Below, one piece after another: positions 48,344-57,940 of a stretch of 64,000 bases of DNA. The stretch is taken from positions 5,608,001-5,672,000 of the forward strand of contig NC_092193.1 of NCBI RefSeq assembly GCF_043641665.1, in the 5' to 3' direction. The first letter of the stretch is position 1. Each line of letters opens with the position of its first letter. The notes beneath the pieces were generated by a model. It searched no databases, was not told where the DNA came from, and saw only the letters and a program-made list of their open reading frames with translations. The stretch comes from Enoplosus armatus. Lineage: Eukaryota; Chordata; Actinopteri; Centrarchiformes; Enoplosidae. The position numbers and the translations under genes are program-made.

Positions 48344-49737
48344 GTGAGAGATGGTGTGCGCTTTGCGGGGATGAGCTGAGCGTGAATGAGCTGCTACGTG
48401 CAGATTTGACAGTGTGATTTTTACACAGAGATCCATGCTGCATTGCAAAGACCTCTTTATGGTTTGTAATGCACCTTGTTGACGGAGCTGCGAATATGCG
48501 CGTCTCTCTGAAAGCTTCTTCTACTTCTTGATTGAAATAGTGGTTTAAATGAGAAGCGGAAATACTGATTAATCATTTTACACACTGCTTCCTAAAACTG
48601 TGTCTTTATAATAACAGCTATGTAATCATAATTTGACAAACAAACCGTCCTCCACTCCTCTGCATAATTCTTTTAATTGACGGGAGGCAGCCTATAGCTG
48701 TACTGTAAGATGTTCTCAGCTGGAGACTGAGTACTGAGCCACAGTGGGAAACTGAATATTAAATGTCCATAATACATTTTAGAAGGAGAATACAATTATT
48801 GCGTCAAAAAATATGATCATATGACACTTAACTCAAGGAATATTAGGGATATATTAGTGGCAGACACGGAAATAATATTGGAAGGTATCTAAAATGAAGT
48901 ATTAATGAAGTCTTTACAGAAATATTAAAACATAAAAAGGTAAAGAATGCTTTAAAGTACAATAAACTCTCTGATTAAGAAGCGTAGACGCGACTTAGAG
49001 AAATAAACTAATGAAGTATCATTCCTTTTCCTGAGGGGATAGTAAATTGGCTCATCCACTTAATTAGACTCAATCCCAAGTGCAGTGCAGCTAATGTATG
49101 CAAGCAATCACCGCTTGTTTATTTACAGCCAGTTCAAATTACATTGAGCAATGAAGTGACACATCATCGCCGTAACTGCAGTGTAATTTAACTGCTCACA
49201 TAAAAGTGTATTCATTATCAATCAGCTAAATAAGCACATCAAACAGTGTTCAGTTGTTCAGTTTTCATGCTGCTGGCGGTGGGAGTTGTTAGAGAGGAGG
49301 GTGGGGACGAAGTAGGAAGTCCCAGAGGAAGGTATTGTTTTAAAAACATTCAGGGTCGACGGGACAAATGTCACACAAACACACACTTGGCTTGTGTTTT
49401 TGGCGTGGACTTGGTTCTCATATTCATCACAGAGGTTGGCTCTCCTCCTCGACAATCACAAGCCATCGGGGTTCTGTGTTTATTTGCCATGCCGAGTCCA
49501 ATTTCATGGGCTTCTGACAAAATGAGATGTTTTGTTCCCCTGGTGGAGCCAAGCCAAGGCAACCAGACCTGCACTTCAAAACTTCACCTCATTAAGGCTG
49601 GCTGTTCTCCGCCGCCACACTCTCACAGAACAACACACATCATAACAAAGATGTAGTGATGCCAGGGTGAACGACTCCTTCCTCCCTCTTATTCTGCCCC
49701 TGTACCTTATCACATTGACCTCCATTGTTTTCTCCAG
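48344..49737 (+). other. ak5: ak5 intron 1
   Basis: Intron of 1394 bp, GT-AG in phase 0. The stretch at about 49020-49220 is AT-rich, repeat-poor and contains TTAATTAG and TGACACATCA-like words, a candidate conserved element. No exon was found. Confidence 0.6.
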
Positions 49738-49924
49738 AGCCTGCTGACAGGTTTGATGTACTACCGGCCCGACGACCCCATTGACTACTTGGAGGGCTGT
49801 CTGAAGAAAGTCAGGGAGCTCGGAGGACTGGACAAGGTGCGGTGGGATACCTTTGTGGGCCAGGAGAAGAAGTCCCTTCCCCCTCTCAACGGCGGCCAAT
49901 CACGCAGGTCCCTCTTCAGAAATG
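49738..49924 (+). CDS. ak5: ak5 exon 2
   Basis: An exon of 187 nt encoding residues 21-82 and the first base of Val83. SLLTGLMYYRPDDPIDYLE completes the docking-like helix pair started in exon 1. WDTFVGQEKKSLPPLNGG and SRRSLFRN follow, a linker typical of AK5. The acceptor is TTTTCTCCAG and the donor GTGAGC. An antisense copy of a dispersed repeat begins only about 24 bp past the donor. Confidence 0.96.
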
Positions 49925-49947
49925 GTGAGCAAAAACAATTAGCAAGT

Positions 49948-50204
49948 TAACGATTAGTCGATCGATCAGAACATTTTATGGTTCGTGCGAAAAACCTTTG
50001 CTGGTTCCAGCCTCTTAAATGTGAAGATTTCCTGGTTTTGTTTGTTTTATATGACACTAAATGTAAGTTCTTTAGGTTTAAAACTGTTGTTACGGACAAA
50101 ACAAGAAATTTAAAGGCGTCACATCAGGCTCTAGAAACTTGTGATGGGCTTTAGAGAGAGATGCAGATTAATCGATAATGAAAATAATCGTTAGTTGCAG
50201 CCCC
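49948..50204 (-). mobile_element. GGGCTGCAACTAACGATT repeat copy, antisense
   Basis: The right end reads AATAATCGTTAGTTGCAGCC, the reverse complement of the family start. The left end has AACGATTAGTCGATCGATC. It lies 24 bp past the ak5 exon 2 donor. Confidence 0.7.
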
Positions 50205-51296
50205 AGAACACATCTCATTCTACTCCTTGGGACCATTGTGTTTAACAAGGGGCGGAGAAAAAGCTGCCTGCCAGGAGCCAAAATATACTGTATATATTTT
50301 GGCACTTGACTTCTTTCTAAGGATGCTGGCAGCGTTACACCTTCCTCTCCTACACAACCACGACTGAACTGGCTCAGTGTTTGAACAGGAAAGGGTGTTG
50401 GCATTTGTACTGAACCCTCATGAGCGCTACTCTTTGAAATACTACTAGTAGACTGTTAGATCGCGATGAGATAGGAGGCTCTTCTCTCCAGCTACAGTGT
50501 GAAGCGCAGCTGTGTGCATCAATACTCTCAGATACTTCCAAAAAGTGCCAGAAGCGTTTGTTGAGGCACCAGAGCCCCCACAAACACACCACGTCCAAAA
50601 TACCAGCCACAAAGTTTGGAAGCAACTACGGCTGCTTCCAAACCTGCAAAACCAACGTGTTCAAAAACAGAGTCCAGATAAAATATAGACAAATGTGTGC
50701 AGTTAATCATTCACATGAGACCAAAAGAGTCTCCATTCATCAGTTATCTCTTCCAGCTGTGGTCTCCAGCAGACCGACGCAGGAAGTACTGCGGATGCAA
50801 AACTTGCAGAGCAAAGTTGACTTCAACTAGGGCTATTTTATGCTAATGACATTTTCCATTTTATTAGGTCTGTTTTAAATTCAAGCATTCGCTTCTTTGT
50901 TCGATGATGCGTGTGAAGCAAGACGGCAATATACACAGGAATTACCATGAAAATAAACAGAGTTACGTGTGTGTGAGTAGAAATGTGTTTTGCATCTTAA
51001 AGCAGGAATATCACTCACACCACTCAATCATGCAGACATGAAGAGACCCTTTTAATAAAACAGACGTCTTCACAGTCTTGAGGGAAGTGTTGAGGGCGGA
51101 CTGCTTTATCCCACTTCTCTTAATATATTGATAAAGATGCCTGATAGCTGAAGCTCAAATCTGCCATAATCTGTCGAAACGTATATACATATTATATTTT
51201 AAAGATGTGCTGAACTTAAGGCTTTGTAAGAAAAATGTTCTTCATCAATACTCCAGACAAAAGCAGACAATCGATACCTCATCGATACCTTTGTAT

Positions 51297-51301
<5 letters not shown>

Positions 51302-51333
<32 letters not shown>
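51302..51333. repeat. (TG)16 microsatellite at ak5 exon 3 acceptor
   Basis: The array ends four bases before ak5 exon 3 and takes the place of the pyrimidine tract on the coding strand. Confidence 0.98.
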
Positions 51334-51334
<1 letters not shown>

Positions 51335-51337
51335 CAG

Positions 51338-51505
51338 TGTTGCCCGACAGTCCCAATTTTCCCTACAGACGGTACGACCGCCTCCCTCCCATCAGCCAGT
51401 TTTCCATCGAGAGCGACTCGGACCTGTCGGAGACGGCGGAGCTCATAGAGGAGTACGAGGTGTTTGATCCATCCAGGCCGCGACCCAAAGTCATCCTCGT
51501 CATCG
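51338..51505 (+). CDS. ak5: ak5 exon 3 (linker and first strand of kinase domain)
   Basis: An exon of 168 nt (56 codons) encoding residues 83-138 and the first base of Gly139. It includes LPDSPNFPYRRYDRLPPI, FSIESDSDLSETAELIEEYE (an acidic, possibly phosphorylated stretch) and RPRPKVILVI, the beta strand that leads into the P-loop. The acceptor is unusual: TGTGTGTGACAG directly after a (TG)16 array, with no pyrimidine tract. Because 168 is a multiple of three and both ends are in the same phase, skipping would keep the frame. Confidence 0.95.
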
Positions 51506-52610
51506 GTAAAGGACCAGCGCAACAGATAAAAACACAAACATTAAAGCTATGAATATGTGCGCCTTTACACAACACGAGAATGAGGAAACTGACGTTTTAG
51601 ATTTGAAGCTAGATTCCAGCTGACTCATGTTTTCCATTAGATAAGACAAAGTAGAAAAGATCTCTTCATCTGTAAACAAAGCAAGACCCTGTAGCCAGTG
51701 TTTCTGTAATGCTTCTGATGAGAGCTTTATCCATTTATATACAAAGGTTTACAAAAATACAAAGCAGAAGTTTCTATTTGCCTCACTGACTGACCTAAAA
51801 ATAAATGGCCTGGATGGGAATCTACGAGTGTGTGCGTGTGTGTACACAGTCGTGTGTTTTTCCTGGTATTTTGAACGTAGCCCCGCCTCTCTGTGTTGGT
51901 ATCAGCGGGGGAGATCTTGTCACATGTCACTCACTGTGTTAGGCACTCACGCTCTCCTAATCTGATTTCCTTGATGGGCCTGCATTAACCTGTCAAATGC
52001 ACTCATTAATCTTGTAAATGAAGCGTGGCAGCTGAGCAATAAGAGCAATGACACTGGGCGAACTGGTCCGAAAAAGGCTGCTATTTATAAACCATCTTTA
52101 AAATAGTTTATTTAAGGTTTCAGTGTCTCTTAAAACCTCTTGAAAACCTTCTGACAGCCTTCTGCTACAGCATGTTCGGCTTTTCAGAGTGTACCTGGGA
52201 TATTGTCTATAGTGTGGATGATAGTTATTTGTCCTCGCAGCACAAAGCCAGTTCCTATCTCGTCTTTGTGAGCACATTGTGCCCTATTTTAAAGGGATGG
52301 CAGCAGCTGTCATCTCTTTGGACGATCGAGGGAAATGTTTCATCTGTCAGGTTAGCAGAGATAGAAAGAGACCGACAGACACGTGTGTTCAGGAGGAGGT
52401 TGGGAGGGGACTGAGTCGAGATGTCAGATAAAGTGCTCATTTGCTAAATTCATAAAAGGGTATCGCTCTGACCCTCTCACCGCTTCTCTCTACAGCAAAA
52501 CTTTCACATTATCTTTTTTCCAATACCTTCCTAAGAATATTCTGTTAAATCTATGGACGTTTTTCGTGAGATGTAATTATCAGAATAAAAAACACAGGTA
52601 CAATTAATGG

Positions 52611-52715
52611 TACGCTAAGCTAAGCTAACCTTCTCCTGACAGATATGAGTGGTATCGATCTGCTCATCTAACTCTCGGCCAGAGAGAGAGCCGAAATGTT
52701 AAACTGCTCCTTTAA
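52611..52715. mobile_element. TTAA-family element, partial (one arm)
   Basis: The right arm only: GCTAAGCTAAGCTAACC, then GAGTGGTATCGATCTGCTCA, ending ACTGCTCCTTTAA. The left arm is not recognisable. Confidence 0.65.
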
Positions 52716-53027
52716 AATATGAACACAATCTAGCACACTGACTTTTTCAAATTATTATCATTATAACGCTGTCATTTCCCTACTTCAGTTTGGTTCAAAG
52801 CTGAGATTTTGATTTTATTTTCATATATAAGGAAAATTAATGGGACACATTTTTTATGGCAGACATTTTGACTTGAGTGCAACTAATAAAGTTAACGATG
52901 GCTCAGTTCAGTTTAAGTGTCCCAGTAAGCATTGTGAGGTGTGTGCAATATCAGTACCCTCGAACTGGAACACCTAAATGTAATGAAGCCATCATTCATG
53001 ATATTAAGGCTGAGTCCTTACAGCAGC

Positions 53028-53286
53028 AGTTAGCCTGGCTCTGTCCAAAAATGAACAAAAATTCTCATACCAGCACCCGTAAAGCTCACTTGTTGCCTTT
53101 GGACAAAGCCAGACTTGGTATTTCCCCCTTCCTTCAGTTTTTCTGCTAAGCTAAGCAAACCGCCTCGTGGCTGTAGCTTCATATTAAACATGTTTAAGAC
53201 ATGAGAGTGGTATTGATCTTCTCATCTAACTCTTGGCAACAAAGCGAGTGAGCGCACATTTCCCAAAATGTCAACTATTCCTTTGA
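53028..53286. mobile_element. TTAA-family element, partial
   Basis: It contains TTAGCCTGGCTCTGTCC, CAGCACCCGTAAAGCTCAC, CTGCTAAGCTAAGC, GGTATTGATCTTCTCATCT and the end CAACTATTCCTTTGA. The terminal TTAA is mutated to TTGA and the left end is eroded. Confidence 0.65.
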
Positions 53287-54603
53287 AGTTGAGTCCATAC
53301 AGCCTTATCAATCCTCAATTCCCATTAAATCATTTTAAGCTTGATTTGGATCGCATTTTGCAGATCTATCAGCTGACAGAAAGTAGATATCCAATAGAGT
53401 TTCAGCTGCCTTTTTTTGTGCACAAAGCAACCATGAATGATATCCTCAGCCTGTCTCTAAAGGCCTCAGTATGCTTCGAATGAACTAGGTTGTATGATGT
53501 GTCATCCCACCACAGCGAGGCAAAAGTCCCGCTGTCATAAAAAGTGGCGTGACAAGATGAATAATACAAATGTGGATAAAGGTGCACTTTTGGACAGTTT
53601 ACTCAAAGACATTCATTGTGTTGCACTTGGTTGTGCACGTGAAAAGTGAGGGATGTAGTTGATGTGTGACGGACTTTCTGGTTTTTAGTTTAAACTTGCA
53701 TTTCCAAGAGGGCAGACGAGGGTTGGGAGGTTTAAGGGGGTTAGATGATATGACAAGCAATTAGTTTGAAGCATACTAAGACCTTAATTCCAAATGTAAA
53801 CCCTACATGTGATCCAAACCTATCCTATTCCTGATTATTAACCCAACTCTAAGATGAACCCAGACACTGAATACCTGTAGGGTACTTTTTACACAATTAC
53901 GAGCATCTTTTTGAACTCAGTATAGCTTTCAGGACACATTACAGTAACTTCACGGCTGTCAAAATTGGATCCTTAATTAAATCCGACCAAATAATATAAT
54001 TCGCAATCACTGATTTGTAATGTTTTTCTGCACTGGGGTGCACACTCTTCTCTTCATTCCTAAAAATAATCATTTCTGACAGTAACACCACGATAGAATA
54101 TATTACCCACACAGCTTGTTCTCCGACTAATTTCACTTCACTCTGGCCTGGCTTTGAACCAGGAGCAATTTTGGAGCGGTTGACATTTTTATGGTAACAG
54201 TAGCCTTTCTGAAATGAAATGCAGCATTCAGGTTGTCAGATGGCTTTTACAGGCACTTATACATGCCTTTCAGCTCATATAGCATGTCTATCTTACGCCA
54301 TTAGGACATTATTGTTCATGACAAGATCCTCTAAGGGCAATTTAATCCCAAAATATGAACTTTAAATGGTTTTAACCCTTGCACTTTTTACTTTTGGAGG
54401 AACTATGATCATTTCATGTGTTAACGTTAAAACAAGGGTAACATGACCTATAATCATAATGGTGTTTACCAAACTATCCAGCATCAAGCTAAGAGCTGTC
54501 TTCTCCTGTCGTCGCTCCTCTGCACATCATTTTTCCTGTTGAAATAAAGAGAGGATTTATTAGCAAATGTAGGAGGTTCACACATACCTGTTTCTCTCAT
54601 CTG

Positions 54604-54622
54604 CCCCCCCCCCCCCCCCCCC
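54604..54622. repeat. C homopolymer run
   Basis: Nineteen consecutive C in ak5 intron 3. Confidence 0.97.
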
Positions 54623-54693
54623 AACATGCCCTTCTCCCCCGCATACACTTGCAAAACACTCAGAAGCAGCAAAACACAGTCACGCAGAAAGAA

Positions 54694-54712
54694 ACACACA
54701 CACACACACACA
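54694..54712. repeat. Short (AC)n microsatellite
   Basis: A perfect AC array of 19 bp, about 150 bp upstream of ak5 exon 4. Confidence 0.95.
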
Positions 54713-54863
54713 ACTCTCACATAGTCTGGGTTTCTCCCACTAATGCACACATGCGCCTACGCTAACACACCCACACACATAATGTTTCACACTCACACAG
54801 ACTCATTTCACACACACGACAAAATCTCTCCCAAAACATCAACAGCTCTCCCTCTGTCCCTAG

Positions 54864-55036
54864 GTGGCCCTGGCAGCGGCAAAGGAACACAGTGCCTGAA
54901 GATTGCAGAGCGCTACGGCTTCCAGTACGTGTCAGTGGGCGAGCTGCTGAGGAAGAAGATGATCCACAACGCCACCAGCAACAGAAAGTGGAGCCTGATC
55001 GCTAAAATCATCACCAATGGGGAGCTGGCACCACAG
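54864..55036 (+). CDS. ak5: ak5 exon 4 (P-loop, NMP-binding start)
   Basis: An exon of 173 nt completing Gly139 and encoding residues 140-196. The P-loop GGPGSGKGT is at residues 139-147, with Lys145 as the phosphate-binding lysine. SVGELLR at 162-168 starts the NMP-binding helices. KWSLIAKIITNGELAPQ is the familiar second half. The acceptor is TGTCCCTAG and the donor GTAGCA. A (TG)26 array starts 45 nt past the donor. Confidence 0.97.
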
Positions 55037-55077
55037 GTAGCAAACAGAGAAACAGAGAAGGAGAGGGGGGAAGTGTA

Positions 55078-55081
<4 letters not shown>

Positions 55082-55133
<52 letters not shown>
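55082..55133. repeat. (TG)26 microsatellite near ak5 exon 4 donor
   Basis: A perfect array beginning 45 nt past the ak5 exon 4 donor. Confidence 0.98.
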
Positions 55134-55137
<4 letters not shown>

Positions 55138-55685
55138 AGGGAGAATATGAGAGGAAGGATGAGCACCGAGTGTGTCCAGTCACTCGCAGGTCATTATCAC
55201 AGCGTGCTTGTTACAAGGGACTAATTAGATGCATCCAAATCACACGCGTGCTGGAGAGAGAGCTGCTTATCCGTCTTATTAGCATCCTTCTTTGTAATGA
55301 CTCTGCTTGGGAAGAAAATGGGCACAGGCCCCCTGTGGTTGCTCCATTCATTCAAACACTGTATAGAAAACGCATATGATGCCCTTACACTTCTAGTTAA
55401 GATTTCAACGTTGATTACAATTTATATTGTACACATTCAAGAACAGAGAGAGCGTTAAACCATAACTATAACTAACCAGTAAGGCAGTTTTTCATGTTTA
55501 AGCCCATTAAATACAAACCACATATTCTTTGCATTGCTGCTAATTATTTTCCAAAACAAAACGTAGGTTTTTTTATTTCTTTTAATCCAGACAGCCATTG
55601 GTTTTTTATTTATTTATTCATTTATTTTCTGGTCCAAGAAAGATTATCAACACATGGCGATGCAGGTGGATTTAAAACCCATAAT

Positions 55686-55912
55686 CTGTGTTCACTTACT
55701 AGCTTTTTATAGAGCTTTCGACTGTATCCCAAGGCCTTCGTCAGTCATCATAAGTGGTTGTAAGAATGGTCTTCGGCATTGGTCATATTCGACCACCTGT
55801 TATCACGTGACCTAAGTATGGAAATATGACACCTTATCAAGTTTAGTTTGCTGAAGAAGGCTGTGGGACACAGACAAAAGCTCTGGAAAAGCTAGTAAAT
55901 GAACCTTGAGTT
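55686..55912. mobile_element. Inverted-repeat element with GGAGCTTTC arms, copy 2
   Basis: The left arm is TTCACTTACTAGC, then AGAGCTTTCGACTG. The right arm, in reverse complement, is AAGGTTCATTTACTAGC, then CCAGAGCTTT. The centre has ATCACGTGACCTAAGTATGG, matching the centre of the copy at 16313-16500. Confidence 0.65.
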
Positions 55913-57477
55913 TAGAGTATTTTACCACACATACAGTATGTATATTCCCAAGGTCAACAATGAATCTTCATGCCCAAGAAGCAAGGCGGCGTGTTGACCT
56001 GAGACCAAAGTTTTATAATATAAGAAATGACCAGGAAATACACGTATTCTTTTCACATCTGTGTTTTCTAAGTGTTTGTCCTTCAGATTAAATTTTATGA
56101 TAATAACTAGATCATGAATGCAACCTTTTATTATCTAACTCTCAAATGTCAGATGCTGGAGGACCATTAAATTCACCAGTAACAATAGTTTTAGAAATGT
56201 TTACACACATTATATAACGAAGAATAAAGATGAAATGTGATGGATTTGATATGATGGATGGCATCACTAGAGCAACTTTCAACTCCCTAAAAGTTCATTT
56301 CTCCTGAAATAAACAGACGCCAGCGGCTGTCAGGAAGGCAATAACAGAGATAACAAACATTTTCTATTTTCAAAATTAAGTAACAAGTTGCCTCACAGGA
56401 CAACATACAAAAAACACACACCAAAACAAAGAGAAAGAGGTCCATTATATATGAAGAACGGAAGTCACTGTGGTAGCGAGAGACATTTCAACAGGGAGGT
56501 TGTTCCAGAGTTTGGCGGCTCTGGCAGCAAATGCTTGTGGTTTTAAGTAAAGACCAGGAGAGTGCTCGCAGAGACTTGTTGCAGCATCTGAGTATATGGG
56601 CACAAAAGCTCACATGTGTACGCTGCAGCCTGCCCATGGAAGAGGGGAAGTCAATCTAAAACTTCTTCTTCTATAGGACAAATTAAACACAGTCCATATG
56701 AGGATAAAAGCATCTATCTTATATATGAAATGGGTTCCATACCATTTAAGTTTGTCTGGTTGTCTGGATACACTTTGATTAACATAATGATAATAACACC
56801 TGAGAGGGTGATCTTTATTATCAACGTGGCCACCACGATGCATTGGTGATGCAGCGAGGCTGTAACAAGGCTGACACCGAGCCCCCGCCTGCTTCGTGAC
56901 TGGCAGTTTTTAGCTTGCGTCCCCTCATGAATTATCTTCAATAACTGGCAGCCTCATAATTTTTCATCCCTCCCTTGCATATCTGGCACGACATCGCATC
57001 TCCCTTCTGGACGTTCACCAGAAGTCAGTCCAGGAACCAGTGAGATAAACAACAAAGTAGGCCAAGTTGCAGACATATTAGATATGATTAAGTGACTTGC
57101 GGCTGTTGGGCATTTAATTTCCTGCCATGATTAGTTTAGCAAAGCAGATTTGTGTTTGGTTTCTTAATGATTTTGTATGTAACGATGAGAGGAAGAGGCA
57201 AAATACTCCTGAGTATATGAAAAGACTCAGTTACTTTAAACAGAAGCCCTGATGACAGCATTACTCGTGTATAATACTGTAATATTGTTTTATAATGTGT
57301 TGAGTGACATCAGCAGGTTGTTCTTAGCGGTGCCAAGTTACATAGATTTTACTCTCCTCCTTTATTCCATGTGATCCAAATAGCTTTATCAATTATCAGT
57401 TACTCATTTTGTTAGTTTGTCAGTCATGCAAGAAACCTGGGTGTTTAATTTGAGCGTTATATGTATTTGAGAGCAAA

Positions 57478-57940
57478 TTAAAGGAATTGTTTGACATTTT
57501 GGGAAATACGCGTATTTGCTTTCTTGCTGAGGGTTAGATGAGAAAATTGATACTACGTTCATGTCTTTACTCTAAATATGAAGCTACACCTGGAAGACGG
57601 TTAGTTTAGCTTAGCATAAAGACCAGAAACAGGGTGAAACAGCCACACTGGCCTTAAGTCACTGAGCCCGTCAAAGAAATAGTCCGGCAAGACAAGATAT
57701 AATGTGTTCATTAGTTTTAAATTACCTTTGCTTGCAAATAGGTTGCTTTTTGGCTTTTGAAAGAGCCAAGCTAGCTGTCCCCCCCTGTTTCCAGTCTTTA
57801 TGCTAAGCTAAGCTAACTGGCTGCTGGCTGGAGCTTCACATTTTGCATACAGACACATGAGTGGTATCAATCTTCTCATCTAATCCTAGTTAAGAAACCA
57901 AATAAGCATATTTTTCTAAAATGTCAACCTATTCCTTTAA
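57478..57940. mobile_element. TTAA-flanked inverted-repeat element, copy B (full length)
   Basis: Same family as the element at 14855-15331. The ends are TTAAAGGAATTGTTTGACA and, in reverse complement, TTAAAGGAATAGGTTGACA. It is 463 bp and both borders are TTAA. The internal arms share GCTTAGCATAAAGACC / TCTTTATGCTAAGC and the GGTATCAATCTTCTCATCT word. It lies in ak5 intron 4. Confidence 0.82.

Larger units (their letters stand above)
49925..51337 (+). other. ak5: ak5 intron 2
   Basis: Intron of 1413 bp. It begins with an antisense copy of the GGGCTGCAACTAACGATT-type repeat (49948-50204) and ends in a (TG)16 array used as the 3' splice region. The middle part, about 50400-50830, has an open frame but no recognisable protein. 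Confidence 0.6.
51506..54863 (+). other. ak5: ak5 intron 3
   Basis: Intron of 3358 bp. It holds two partial copies of the TTAA-flanked inverted-repeat family (about 52611-52715 and 53028-53286), a 19-base C run at 54604-54622 and a short CA array at 54694-54712. No exon was found. Confidence 0.6.

Noticed and set aside
50558..50830. 90-codon open frame in ak5 intron 2
   Set aside because: It has no family resemblance, no conserved splice context and sits in an intron between well-phased exons.
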